NCBI RefSeq assembly: GCF_030063145.1
Contig: NZ_JASISM010000002.1
Span: 62,001 to 126,000 of the forward strand
Direction of reading: 5' to 3'
Length of the DNA stretch: 64,000 nucleotides
From: Cryobacterium sp. PH31-L1
GTDB taxonomy: Bacteria > Actinomycetota > Actinomycetes > Actinomycetales > Microbacteriaceae
Each line of letters opens with the position of its first letter. The stretch's first letter is position 1. Position numbers and translations under genes: made by a program. Below are positions 42,191 to 51,546 of this stretch, piece after piece. A model generated the notes under the pieces. It did not search any database. It worked only from the letters and a program-made list of their open reading frames with translations, and was not told the origin of the DNA.

Positions 42191-43282
42191 ATGCGAAAAA
42201 TTCTCACGGTCACAGCGATCGCAGCGGTGGCGCTCATGGCGCTGTCCGGCTGCTCCAGCCGAGCGCCAGAGACGGCCGGTGGCAGCGATGCCGCAGCTGG
42301 ATTCGCGGCGGACTCCGTCATCGGCGTTGCCCTTCCCTCCAAGACGAGCGAGAACTGGGTACTGGCTGGTGGCCTGTTCGAAGACGGCCTCAAGGAAGCC
42401 GGGTTCAAGGGTGACGTGCAGTACGCCGGAGCCTCCACCACGGTGAAGGACCAGCAGGACCAGATCTCCGCCATGGTCACCAACGGTGCCAAGGTCATCA
42501 TCATCGGCGCCCAGGACGGCGGCCAGCTGGGCACGCAGGTCAAGGATGCCCACGACGCCGGCGCCATCGTCATCGCCTACGACCGCCTGATCCTGAACAC
42601 CGACAACGTCGACTACTACGTGGCCTTCGACAACTTCAAGGTGGGCGAGCTGCAGGGGCAGGCGCTGCTCGACGGCCTCGCTGCCAAGAAGCCCAACGGC
42701 CCGTACAACATCGAGCTGTTCTCGGGCAACTCCGCTGACGCCAACGCTCCGGTGTTCTTCAACGGCGCGATGAGCGTGCTGCAGCCGAAGATCGACGACG
42801 GAACACTCGTCGTCGCCTCGGGCCAGACCGACATCAAGCAGACCGCGACGGCCGACTGGAAGGCAGAAAACGCCCAGAGCCGCATGGACTCCCTGCTCAC
42901 CAGCACGTACGGCGACAAGGAACTCGACGGCGTGCTCTCGCCCAACGACACCCTCGCCCGCGCCATAATCACCTCGGTGAAGGCCGCTGGCAAGCCGATC
43001 CCGGTGGTCACCGGCCAGGATTCCGAAGTGGAGTCCGTCAAGTCGATCATGGCGGGGGAGCAGTACTCCACCATCAACAAGGACACCCGTCTTCTCGTTG
43101 CCCAGGCCATCGACATGGTCAAGGCCCTGCAGACCGGCGGTACACCCGAGACGAACGACGACACCTACGACAACGGCAACAAGGTGGTGCCGGCCTACCT
43201 CATTCCTCCGGTGATCGTCACCAAGGAGAATGCCGCTGAGGCCTACGCCAACGACCCGAACCTGGAGCCGCTGACCAAGTAG
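42191..43282 (+). CDS. ChvE-like sugar-binding lipoprotein, second transporter
   Basis: A 363-residue lipoprotein with lipobox LMALSGCSS and the same family blocks as the protein at 34946: [62 protein letters not shown] and PVVTGQDSEVESVKSI. In this cluster it comes last, whereas in the first transporter it comes first. The ATG at 42191 follows AGAAAGTGA. A clear terminator follows at 43312. The ligand is probably a pentose or galactose. Confidence 0.9.
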   Translation: MRKILTVTAIAAVALMALSGCSSRAPETAGGSDAAAGFAADSVIGVALPSKTSENWVLAGGLFEDGLKEAGFKGDVQYAGASTTVKDQQDQISAMVTNGAKVIIIGAQDGGQLGTQVKDAHDAGAIVIAYDRLILNTDNVDYYVAFDNFKVGELQGQALLDGLAAKKPNGPYNIELFSGNSADANAPVFFNGAMSVLQPKIDDGTLVVASGQTDIKQTATADWKAENAQSRMDSLLTSTYGDKELDGVLSPNDTLARAIITSVKAAGKPIPVVTGQDSEVESVKSIMAGEQYSTINKDTRLLVAQAIDMVKALQTGGTPETNDDTYDNGNKVVPAYLIPPVIVTKENAAEAYANDPNLEPLTK

Positions 43283-43311
43283 AGCGCACGCATCCGCCGT
43301 TAGCCAGCCTG

Positions 43312-43350
43312 ACGGGCCGGTCTCCACACCTGTGGGGGCCGGCCCGTTTT
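43312..43350 (+). terminator. Intrinsic terminator of the second sugar transporter
   Basis: ACGGGCCGG pairs with CCGGCCCGT, with a smaller CCACA/TGTGG stem inside, and TTTT follows. Confidence 0.85.
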
Positions 43351-43406
43351 GTCGATACTGCGCTCGTGAAGCGGATGCCGGCGGCGGCCGTTACGACACG
43401 CCGCCG

Positions 43407-43528
43407 GAGATTCCACAGGCAAAATAATGTTCCGAGCGGTGCCTGTGGATAACCCCGCGCAGTTCCGCGGAATGTCGGCGGTTTTGCGACGGGGGACTGT
43501 GGGCAAGGTGTGGAATCTCGGTGGATAA
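43407..43528. promoter_or_regulatory. DnaA-box-like sites and long inverted repeat upstream of nrdH
   Basis: TGTGGATAA at 43444-43452 is the exact complement of the consensus DnaA box TTATCCACA; GGTGGATAA at 43520-43528 differs by one base. GAGATTCCACA (43407-43417) and TGTGGAATCTC (43509-43519) form an 11-base inverted repeat around them. DnaA boxes are known to tune nrd expression in E. coli; a similar role here is inferred. Confidence 0.65.
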
Positions 43529-43544
43529 CTTCACAAATGTAATT

Positions 43545-43588
43545 ACTGCATGTAGTGGCTATTGAGCGTGACGATCACTAGATGTAGT
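43545..43588. promoter_or_regulatory. Pair of NrdR-box-like sites
   Basis: ACTGCATGTAGT (43545-43556) and ACTAGATGTAGT (43577-43588) are 32 bases apart, about three helical turns, the spacing typical of paired NrdR boxes before ribonucleotide reductase genes. The remaining leader to nrdH (43589-43751) is AT-rich and gene-free. Confidence 0.75.
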
Positions 43589-43751
43589 ATTGAAACTCTA
43601 GTCAGGCACTACAGCCAGACAGTAAACTTGCTCATTTTGAACGACGATTTCTGACGAATACTCGCCGGGAATCGAAGAGTTTCATCGAACATACTTGCGA
43701 AGTATGTCGAACAGTTTTAGACTTGACCTGCCAAGAAGAAAGGCCATAACC

Positions 43752-43985
43752 ATGGCAATCACCGTTTACACGAAGCCCTCCTGCGTGCAGTGCACGGCCA
43801 CCTACCGTGCCCTCGACAACAAGGGCATCGAGTATGAGGTGCTCGACCTCTCGGTCGACGAAAACGCCCTCGAAGCCGTCAAGGCATTGGGCTACCTGCA
43901 GGCGCCCGTCGTGATCACCGACGAAGAGCACTGGTCGGGCTTTCGTCCCGACAAGATCAACGCACTCGCCGTGCGCCTCGCGTAG
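43752..43985 (+). CDS. nrdH: NrdH glutaredoxin-like redoxin
   Basis: A 77-residue thioredoxin-fold protein, the electron donor of class Ib ribonucleotide reductase. The redox motif is CVQC ([19 protein letters not shown]), and the C-terminal WSGFRPDKI is the NrdH signature region. The start is the ATG at 43752 with AAAGG upstream; 19 further in-frame codons are rejected. It heads the nrdH-nrdI-nrdE-nrdF order. Confidence 0.96.
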   Translation: MAITVYTKPSCVQCTATYRALDNKGIEYEVLDLSVDENALEAVKALGYLQAPVVITDEEHWSGFRPDKINALAVRLA

Positions 43986-43989
43986 CCAG

Positions 43990-44037
43990 CACCAGTACTG
44001 GTCAACACCGGTACTGGTCAACACCAGTACTCGCCAC
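43990..44037. repeat. 16-bp tandem repeat between nrdH and nrdI
   Basis: CACCAGTACTGGTCAA (43990), CACCGGTACTGGTCAA (44006) and CACCAGTACTCGCCAC (44022) are consecutive 16-base units, with a fourth trace, CACCGGTAC, to about 44046. Each contains the palindrome ACCAGTACTGGT or a variant, so the RNA could fold into alternative hairpins. Confidence 0.85.
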
Positions 44038-44089
44038 CACCGGTACGCCCCTGCCGCAACCTGTCGACCGACCAGAATCGCCAAACCAG

Positions 44090-44494
44090 ATGACTGACAT
44101 CGTGTACTTCTCGAGCACCTCGGGCAACACCCGTCGGTTCGTCGAGAAACTCGGTCGGTCAGCAGCACGCATTCCCCTTCATGCGCGCGAGGAACCCCTC
44201 GTCGCCAATGAGCCGTTCGTGCTCTGCGTGCCCACCTACGGTGGCGGCAGTGTGGGCGGGGCAGTGCCCAAGCAAGTCATCAAGTTTTTGAACAACGAGA
44301 CCAATCGGTCGTTGATACGCGGCGTCATCGGCGCCGGCAACATGAATTTCGGTACGGCCTACTGCCTGGCCGGCGACATCATCGCCGCCAAGTGCAAGGT
44401 GCCCCACCTCTATCGCTTCGAAGTATTTGGAACACCGGATGATGTGCGCATCGTTCACGACGGATTGGAAGAATTTTGGAAACAACAGCCGTGA
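44090..44494 (+). CDS. nrdI: NrdI flavodoxin-like protein
   Basis: A 134-residue flavodoxin-like protein that supplies oxidant for assembling the dimanganese-tyrosyl radical cofactor of Nrd[20 protein letters not shown] binds FMN phosphate; CVPTYGGG and [18 protein letters not shown] are family blocks. Normal length. Its TGA overlaps the nrdE start by GTGA. Confidence 0.96.
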   Translation: MTDIVYFSSTSGNTRRFVEKLGRSAARIPLHAREEPLVANEPFVLCVPTYGGGSVGGAVPKQVIKFLNNETNRSLIRGVIGAGNMNFGTAYCLAGDIIAAKCKVPHLYRFEVFGTPDDVRIVHDGLEEFWKQQP

Positions 44495-46629
44495 AGATCA
44501 CGCCCATTGACGCACCGTCGGGCATGGACTACCACTCGCTCAACGCGATGCTCAACCTGTATGGCCCCAATGGGGAGATCCAGTTCGACAAGGACCGCGA
44601 GGCTGCCCGTGAGTTCTTCCTGCAGCACGTCAACCAGAACACCGTGTTCTTTCACTCGCTGCGCGAACGCCTCGACTACCTGGTCGAGAAGGAATACTAC
44701 GAACAGGCTGTACTCGACCAGTACTCGTTCGAGTTCATCACGAGCCTGAACGACCTCGCATACTCCAAAAAGTTTCGTTTTCAGAGCTTCCTCGGTGCCT
44801 TCAAGTACTACACCTCGTACACGCTGAAGACCTTCGACGGCAAGCGTTACCTGGAGCGCTTCGAAGACCGGGTCGTCATGACCGCACTGGGGCTCGCCTC
44901 CGGTGACGAGAGGCTCGCCGTCGCCCTGGTCGAAGAGATCATCGCCGGCCGCTTCCAGCCCGCAACTCCCACCTTCTTGAACTCCGGCAAGGCCCAGCGC
45001 GGCGAACTCGTCTCGTGCTTCCTGCTGCGCATCGAAGACAATATGGAGTCGATCTCGCGCGGCATCAACTCCTCCCTGCAGCTCTCCAAGCGCGGCGGCG
45101 GTGTGGCGCTGCTGCTCAGCAACATTCGCGAGGCCGGCGCGCCGATCAAGCAGATCGAGAACCAGTCCAGCGGCATCATCCCCGTGATGAAGCTGCTCGA
45201 AGACTCCTTCAGCTACGCCAACCAGCTCGGTGCCCGCCAGGGTGCCGGCGCGGTCTACCTGCACGCGCACCACCCCGACATCATGCGTTTTCTCGACACC
45301 AAGCGTGAGAACGCTGACGAGAAGATTCGCATCAAGACTCTCTCGCTCGGTGTCGTCATTCCCGACATCACGTTTGAGCTGGCCAAGAACGACGAGTGGA
45401 TGTACCTCTTCTCGCCCTACGACGTGGAGCGCGTTTACGGCGTGCCGTTCGCCGATATCTCGGTGACCGAGAAGTACCACGAGATGGTGGACAACCCCCG
45501 AATCAAGAAGTCCAAGATGAAGGCGCGCGAGTTTTTCCAGACCCTCGCCGAGATTCAGTTCGAGTCGGGCTACCCGTACATCATGTTTGAAGACACGGTC
45601 AACGCGGCCAACCCGATCAAGGGCCGCATCAACATGTCCAACCTGTGCTCCGAGATTCTGCAGGTGAACACCCCGACCACCTATAACGAAGACCTGTCGT
45701 ACAACGAGATCGGCAAGGACATCTCGTGCAACCTCGGGTCGATGAACATCGCCCTCGCGATGGATTCCGGGGACCTCGGTCGCACCGTCGACGCCGCCAT
45801 TCGCGGCCTCAATGCGGTGTCCGAGCAGAGCCACATCAGCTCGGTTCGTTCGATCGAAGACGGCAACGACCGCTCGCACGCCATCGGCCTGGGCCAGATG
45901 AACCTGCACGGCTACCTCGCCCGCGAGCGTGTCTACTACGGCAGTGACGAGAGCATCGACTTCACCAACATCTACTTCTACACGGTGTTGTTCCACGCCC
46001 TGCGCGCCTCGAACGCCATCGCCATGGAACGCGGCCGCACCTTCGAGGGCTTCGAAGATTCCGCCTACGCCTCGGGCGCATTCTTCGACAAGTACACCGA
46101 TCAGGTTTGGGAGCCGGCCACGGCCCGCGGCGCCGAACTCTTCAGCCAGGCTGGGGTGTCGATTCCGACGCAGGCCGACTGGATCGCGCTGAAGGCATCC
46201 GTTATGGCTCACGGGATCTACAACCAGAACCTGCAGGCCGTGCCGCCGACCGGATCGATCTCGTACATCAACAACTCGACCGCGTCGATTCACCCGATCG
46301 CGGCGAAGATCGAGATTCGCAAGGAAGGTAAGCTCGGCCGCGTCTACTACCCGGCGCCGTTCATGACGAACGACAACACCGAGTTCTACCAGGATGCCTA
46401 CGAGATCGGCGCCGAGAAGATCATCGACGTGTATGCCGCGGCAACGCAGCACGTTGACCAGGGACTCTCGCTCACGCTGTTCTTCAAGGACACCGCGACG
46501 ACCCGCGACATCAACCGCGCTCAGATCTACGCGTGGAAAAAGGGCATCAAGACGATCTACTACATTCGCCTGCGCCAGATGGCCCTCGAGGGCACCGAAA
46601 TTGAGGGTTGCGTTTCCTGTGCGTTATGA
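44491..46629 (+). CDS. nrdE: Class Ib ribonucleotide reductase alpha subunit
   Basis: A 712-residue catalytic subunit that reduces ribonucleoside diphosphates. The start is taken as the GTG at 44491 overlapping the nrdI stop; a TTG at 44476 is possible. Family blocks include [62 protein letters not shown] and [13 protein letters not shown]. The active-site Cys pair flanks these, with the radical Cys in NLCSEI. The C-terminal tail EGCVSCAL carries the cysteine pair that NrdH re-reduces. There is no ATP-cone, as usual for class Ib. Confidence 0.97.
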   Translation: MKITPIDAPSGMDYHSLNAMLNLYGPNGEIQFDKDREAAREFFLQHVNQNTVFFHSLRERLDYLVEKEYYEQAVLDQYSFEFITSLNDLAYSKKFRFQSFLGAFKYYTSYTLKTFDGKRYLERFEDRVVMTALGLASGDERLAVALVEEIIAGRFQPATPTFLNSGKAQRGELVSCFLLRIEDNMESISRGINSSLQLSKRGGGVALLLSNIREAGAPIKQIENQSSGIIPVMKLLEDSFSYANQLGARQGAGAVYLHAHHPDIMRFLDTKRENADEKIRIKTLSLGVVIPDITFELAKNDEWMYLFSPYDVERVYGVPFADISVTEKYHEMVDNPRIKKSKMKAREFFQTLAEIQFESGYPYIMFEDTVNAANPIKGRINMSNLCSEILQVNTPTTYNEDLSYNEIGKDISCNLGSMNIALAMDSGDLGRTVDAAIRGLNAVSEQSHISSVRSIEDGNDRSHAIGLGQMNLHGYLARERVYYGSDESIDFTNIYFYTVLFHALRASNAIAMERGRTFEGFEDSAYASGAFFDKYTDQVWEPATARGAELFSQAGVSIPTQADWIALKASVMAHGIYNQNLQAVPPTGSISYINNSTASIHPIAAKIEIRKEGKLGRVYYPAPFMTNDNTEFYQDAYEIGAEKIIDVYAAATQHVDQGLSLTLFFKDTATTRDINRAQIYAWKKGIKTIYYIRLRQMALEGTEIEGCVSCAL

Positions 46630-46675
46630 GTGAGTTCGCTGAACGAATGCTGAAGTAAGAAACCGTTGGTCGAAT

Positions 46676-46749
46676 TCTCGACAAGCTCGATCCAAGGCTT
46701 TCCATCGAGACCGCCAAATGAATGCCGTGGCGGTCTCGACAAGCTCGAC
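46676..46749. repeat. TCGACAAGCTCGA-type intergenic repeat between nrdE and nrdF
   Basis: TCTCGACAAGCTCGA occurs at about 46676-46690 and again at about 46734-46748. Between them TCGAGACCGCCA (46705-46716) and TGGCGGTCTCGA (46728-46739) form a 12-base perfect hairpin. The layout (two direct copies flanking an inverted repeat in a 206-base gap) resembles a small mobile or REP-like element, inserted inside an otherwise tightly packed operon. Confidence 0.7.
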
Positions 46750-46790
46750 CAGCGCTTGGCTGGGTTTCGCACACCGGCACCGACGAGTAA

Positions 46791-47810
<1,020 letters not shown>

Positions 47811-47830
47811 CCAGCCACTGCCGTTCAGAG

Positions 47831-47860
47831 AAGGCCCCCGAGAAAACTCTCGGGGGCCTT
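47831..47860. terminator. Bidirectional terminator after nrdF
   Basis: AAGGCCCCCGAGA pairs exactly with TCTCGGGGGCCTT around a 4-base loop; the next gene (hepT) is convergent. Confidence 0.88.
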
Positions 47861-47914
47861 AACCGTCGGCGGAGTTGATCGGAACGTCACACAATCGGCG
47901 TGACGTTTTTGTTG

Positions 47915-48247
47915 TCAGGAAGACAGCCGAGCTGTGAGGCGTTCCGTGGCTTCGAGTAGGGCGGGAATGTCATTCCTGGCGGTGTTGCTAAGGATCGAGT
48001 GCGTTGTGTCGAAGTAGCGGTGCGCGAGGTGATCACGCAGTCGGGCGATCTCGCTCCAGGGGATGGTGGGTTCGAGCTCTCGGGTGCCGACGGTCAGATC
48101 CTTCGTCGCCTCCCCGATCTCGATCAGCCGCATGCGGATGGCATCGAAGATCAGGTCCTCTGCGGCATCCGAACGGCTTAGGTAGTCCGCGATCGCCAGA
48201 CACGCCACGCGGATGTCGTCGACGCGTTCTCGATCGGAACGGCTCAC
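47915..48247 (-). CDS. hepT: HepT-type toxin (HEPN ribonuclease) of a type VII toxin-antitoxin pair
   Basis: A 110-residue HEPN protein. The active-site motif R-x4-H-x-Y is present as RDHLAHRY (Arg71, His76, Tyr78); in studied HepT proteins Arg and His cut RNA and the Tyr is AMPylated by the partner to silence the toxin. ERVDDIRVACLAIADYL and RLIEIGEATKDLT are usual HepT helices. It starts with GTG at 48247, overlapping the stop of the antitoxin gene by GTGA, so the antitoxin is translated first. Activity is predicted, not shown. Confidence 0.87.
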   Translation of the reverse strand: MSRSDRERVDDIRVACLAIADYLSRSDAAEDLIFDAIRMRLIEIGEATKDLTVGTRELEPTIPWSEIARLRDHLAHRYFDTTHSILSNTARNDIPALLEATERLTARLSS

Positions 48248-48744
48248 AAGGGCCTCGACTCGGTCAATACCGTCTGGGCAATGCGCGGCTTGAGACTATT
48301 CGCCGGCACAATATCAACGGGCACTCCCAAGATGCGCTCGGACTCGCTTTGGAGCCGGGCCAAGCCAAACAGACCGACGCCCGCGTCTAGGTCCACGAGC
48401 AGGTCCACGTCGCTGGTGGCCGTGTCAGCGCCGCGGGCGACGCTACCGAACACGCGAACATTGCTCGCCCCGAGTTCACCGAGCCGGGCCACCAGTTCGT
48501 CGCGATGGGTGGCCAGCAAGTTCTGGTGTGCTGACGACATCGGCCGAGGCGTGAGCGCCAGCTCAAGCTGGAACCCAGTGGACAGCACGAGACGCTGAAG
48601 GGTGGTCAGGGCGGGTTCTCGCTTACCGGCCTCGTACGCACTGATCACACTCTGCGTGACTCCAGCGCTTGCACCCAACTGAGCCTGCGTGAGACCGGCC
48701 CGTAGCCGGGCCTGCAGAAGAATGGATGCTGCGGATGTCGACAT
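48244..48744 (-). CDS. mntA: XRE HTH-MNT nucleotidyltransferase fusion, HepT antitoxin
   Basis: A 166-residue two-domain protein. Residues about 5-62 form an XRE-type HTH (LQARLRAGLTQAQLGASAGV, VISAYEAGKREPALTTLQRL). Residues about 72-166 form a minimal nucleotidyltransferase with the GSx10DxD motif: Gly100-Ser101 and Asp112-x-Asp114 (GSVARGADTATSDVDLLVD). MntA enzymes transfer AMP to the HepT tyrosine. The fusion would let one protein repress its own promoter and neutralise the toxin. The start is the ATG at 48744; upstream in-frame codons lie beyond the predicted -10 TATACT. Confidence 0.85.
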   Translation of the reverse strand: MSTSAASILLQARLRAGLTQAQLGASAGVTQSVISAYEAGKREPALTTLQRLVLSTGFQLELALTPRPMSSAHQNLLATHRDELVARLGELGASNVRVFGSVARGADTATSDVDLLVDLDAGVGLFGLARLQSESERILGVPVDIVPANSLKPRIAQTVLTESRPL

Positions 48745-48750
48745 GGGCAC

Positions 48751-48772
48751 AGTATAGCGTTTTGTCGATACT
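48751..48772 (-). promoter_or_regulatory. Promoter/operator of the MNT-HepT operon
   Basis: AGTAT and ATACT flank a 12-base spacer; on the minus strand TATACT ends about 8 bases before the ATG and would serve as -10. The fused XRE domain is the obvious candidate to bind the palindrome. The transcript would be leaderless or nearly so. Confidence 0.5.
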
Positions 48773-48861
48773 AGCGGAAGGGTCGGGCTGGTTGGACCGT
48801 CGATGACCGGAGAGCGGACGTACGATGGCGGTTTCAGGCACGATGATTCGGGAGGGTCGCC

Positions 48862-49377
48862 ATGGTACAGGTACGCGTTCTCGGGGTTGCGATCGACAGC
48901 GAGGGCCAGCACATCATCCTACTTAAACCGGTCAGAAAGCCGCAGGCCGTTGGACACGTGCTGGCGATTGTGGTGGGGGAGCAGGAGGCGACTTCCACGC
49001 TGATCGCCCTCAGTGGTGAGACGCCGCCACGACCGTTGTCGCACGATCTGATGAAGACGCTGATCGACACTGTTGGCGCCCACTTCGAGCGAGTCGACGT
49101 CACCCGCATCGACCAAGGAATCTTTTACGCCGAAATCACTCTTGGCTCTGCGACCGGTTCATTCGTGCTCGATGCCCGGCCCTCGGATTCCATCGCACTC
49201 GCTCTGCGCGCCGGAGCGCCGATCTTCGTCGACGACGACGTCCTGCAGGCCGAGGGCATTCCCGCCGCGATGGTTGAATCTGGAGGCAACGTGGAGGAGG
49301 CAGCTGACCGGGAGCAATCGCTCGACGAATTCAAAGATTTTCTGGAGCACGTCGACCCGGAAGACTTTCAAAGCTGA
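48862..49377 (+). CDS. Bifunctional nuclease family protein (DUF151)
   Basis: A 171-residue protein of the DUF151/bifunctional nuclease family. VLGVAIDSEGQHIILLKP, LAIVVGEQEATSTLIALSGE, SHDLMKTLIDTVGAHFERVDV and the most conserved block DARPSDSIALALRAGAPIFV are all visible. The C-terminal tail is acidic (EEAADREQSLDEFKDFLEHVDPEDF). Plant and thermophile members degrade DNA and RNA; the bacterial role is not settled. It is divergent from the toxin-antitoxin operon. GGGAGGG precedes the ATG. Confidence 0.9.
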   Translation: MVQVRVLGVAIDSEGQHIILLKPVRKPQAVGHVLAIVVGEQEATSTLIALSGETPPRPLSHDLMKTLIDTVGAHFERVDVTRIDQGIFYAEITLGSATGSFVLDARPSDSIALALRAGAPIFVDDDVLQAEGIPAAMVESGGNVEEAADREQSLDEFKDFLEHVDPEDFQS

Positions 49378-49412
49378 TGCCGCCCGCGGTCGCCCGAGCA
49401 CTATGTTCGGTT

Positions 49413-50084
49413 CTATTGGCCGGATGCCGCGGCCCGCGCCGCGTCGGCGGCGCGCTGCGCCCACTTCGGCACATCGCCATAGCGCTGGAAGGGAACCAGT
49501 CGACCGGCTGCGCTATCGGCGATGAGCTGTGCCAGCCGTCGTTCGCGGGTGGCCTCCTGCTTCGCGGTGAGCGCCCAGTGGGTGACCTGGCGGCGGTACG
49601 TCGCGGTGGCTGCCGCCCAGAAAGCGGCTGCAGCGGGGTTCGCTGTCAGCCGCGCCGCTGCCTCTGCGGGCAGCTCTTGGTCGGGATTTTCGTGAGAGTA
49701 AATACCCGATCTATCCTCACGCCGGCGCGCGAAGGCGGCGATGCCGACCTCGCGCATCCGCCCCTCCGCGGTGAGCTTCTCTACTAACGCGATGTTGACG
49801 CTCGACCAGATGCTTGCGGGCTTGCGCGGTGTCCACCGTTGGCGCCGAGCATCCTCATCAATGCGCTGAGACACCGAATCGATCCAGCCGAAGCACAGCG
49901 CTTCGGGGACGGCCTGGTCCCAGGTGAGCCCGCCGTCGGGTACGTGCTTCTTGAAGAGGCCCATCCAGAGTTCCGACTGGGTGGCATGGTTCACCTCGAG
50001 CCAGGCGCGAAACTCCTCGGGCGTGGCGAAGAAGATCGCCGGCCGCTCTGGCGTGCCGCCCGGAGTGCCGATCGTCTTCGTCAT
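49413..50084 (-). CDS. YdeI/OmpD-associated family protein
   Basis: A 223-residue cytoplasmic protein of the YdeI family. FATPEEFRAWLEVNHATQSELWMGLFKKH, LTWDQAVPEALCFGWIDSVSQRI and RWTPRKPASIWSSVNIALVEKL are its typical blocks. The family has been linked to stress and antimicrobial peptide tolerance, but its biochemical role is unknown. The ATG at 50084 is chosen over an extended frame without a binding site. No operon partner. Confidence 0.87.
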   Translation of the reverse strand: MTKTIGTPGGTPERPAIFFATPEEFRAWLEVNHATQSELWMGLFKKHVPDGGLTWDQAVPEALCFGWIDSVSQRIDEDARRQRWTPRKPASIWSSVNIALVEKLTAEGRMREVGIAAFARRREDRSGIYSHENPDQELPAEAAARLTANPAAAAFWAAATATYRRQVTHWALTAKQEATRERRLAQLIADSAAGRLVPFQRYGDVPKWAQRAADAARAAASGQ

Positions 50085-50166
50085 GGCCTGAGTCTGCCAG
50101 AACGCGGGCCAAATCGGTGGCAACGAACACTGGTGCAATCACGTCGCCTGGGACTATCGTGACGGC

Positions 50167-51546
50167 GTGCCCGCTGGTGTGCTCAACGCTCGGAGCGCTC
50201 ACGCCGCCGGCGTGCAGCGCCTTCTGCGGAGCTATCGCGGCGTCCCGGCAACGTCCCCGATTCGACTGGCCAAGCGCACCTCGAACCTGTTCCGAACCCG
50301 CGCGAAGACCGGGGCGACAGGACTCGATGCGTCCGGCCTGACCGGCGTCATCTCAGTGGATGCTGCGGCGCAAACGGCCGACGTGGCTGGCATGTGCACC
50401 TATGACGAGCTCGTCGCCGAGACGATGCGTTCCGGGTTGGTGCCGTTGGTCGTGCCGCAACTAAAGACCATCACCCTCGGCGGTGCGGTCACCGGGCTCG
50501 GCATCGAGTCGACCTCGTTCCGCAACGGCCTGCCCCACGAGTCGGTGCTGGAACTGGACATTCTCACCGGCGCCGGGGAGGTGCTCACCGCTTCATCGAG
50601 CGAGAACACCGAGCTGTACCGTGCCTTCCCCAACTCCTACGGAACCCTGGGCTACGCGGTACGTCTCCGTATTGAACTTGAACCGGTCAAGCCGTTTGTC
50701 GCTCTCACCCACGTGCGGTTCCACTCGCTGGCCGACCTGGTCGCCGCAATGGACGGCATCGTGGCCACCGGCAGCCTCGACGGCGTCGCCGTCGACTTTC
50801 TCGACGGCGTGGTGTTCAGCGCCGACGAAAGCTACCTCTGCGCGGGCAGACAGACCAGCGCACCCGGCCCGGTCAGTGACTACACCGGCCAACAGGTCTA
50901 CTACCGCTCCATCCGGCACGAGCGCGGCGTGACAACCGACCGTCTGACGATCCACGACTACTTGTGGCGCTGGGACACGGACTGGTTCTGGTGCTCTGAG
51001 GCGTTTGGCGCGCAGCATCCGCTTTTTCGTCGGTTCTGGCCCGCGCGCTTTCGCCGCAGCAGCTTCTACGCCACGCTGATGCGAATCGAACAGCGGTTCC
51101 ACCTTGGCGATCGCATTGAGAAACTGCACGGCAAGTCGCCCCGCGAGCGGGTGGTACAAGACGTCGAGATGCCGCTTGACCGGTGCACGGAATTTCTGGA
51201 TTGGTTCCTCGAGACCGTACCGATCGCTCCAATTTGGCTGTGCCCGCTGCGCTTGAGAGCCGACGATCGCTGGCCGCTCTACCCGATGCGACCGCGACAG
51301 AGTTACGTGAACGTCGGGTTCTGGTCGACAGTGCCGGTGGGGCAGGTCGAGGGCGAGACGAACCGGTTGATCGAACGCAAGGTTGACGACCTTCACGGGC
51401 ACAAGTCGCTCTACTCCGACTCCTATTACTCGCGGGAGGAGTTCGACGAACTCTACGGCGGAGACGTCTACCGGGCCGCGAAGAAGCGGTACGATCCCGA
51501 TTCCCGGCTTCTCGACCTCTATTCGAAGGCGGTGCAACGACAATGA
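50167..51546 (+). CDS. bfaA: FAD-dependent oxidoreductase, BfaA/TmsA-like (10-methylene fatty acyl reductase)
   Basis: A 459-residue FAD-linked oxidase-type protein. The FAD-binding domain has GLIPLVVPQLKTITLGGA-like sequence (here SGLVPLVVPQLKTITLGGAV) followed by GLGIESTSFRNGLPHESVLE, close to the DIMINUTO/delta24-sterol reductase branch. The C-terminal part has YVNVGFWSTVP and DPDSRLLDLYSKAV. It overlaps by ATGA a cyclopropane-synthase-like methyltransferase. This pair is known in actinobacteria as BfaA-BfaB (TmsA-TmsB), which convert oleoyl chains to 10-methylstearoyl (tuberculostearic) chains: the methyltransferase adds a methylene, and this enzyme reduces it. GTG start at 50167, weak binding site. 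Confidence 0.8.
   Translation: MPAGVLNARSAHAAGVQRLLRSYRGVPATSPIRLAKRTSNLFRTRAKTGATGLDASGLTGVISVDAAAQTADVAGMCTYDELVAETMRSGLVPLVVPQLKTITLGGAVTGLGIESTSFRNGLPHESVLELDILTGAGEVLTASSSENTELYRAFPNSYGTLGYAVRLRIELEPVKPFVALTHVRFHSLADLVAAMDGIVATGSLDGVAVDFLDGVVFSADESYLCAGRQTSAPGPVSDYTGQQVYYRSIRHERGVTTDRLTIHDYLWRWDTDWFWCSEAFGAQHPLFRRFWPARFRRSSFYATLMRIEQRFHLGDRIEKLHGKSPRERVVQDVEMPLDRCTEFLDWFLETVPIAPIWLCPLRLRADDRWPLYPMRPRQSYVNVGFWSTVPVGQVEGETNRLIERKVDDLHGHKSLYSDSYYSREEFDELYGGDVYRAAKKRYDPDSRLLDLYSKAVQRQ

Noticed and set aside
43407-43528. Replication origin because of DnaA-box-like sites
   Set aside because: Only one exact and one near box, no AT-rich unwinding element cluster, and no dnaA, dnaN or gyr genes nearby; regulation of nrd explains them better.
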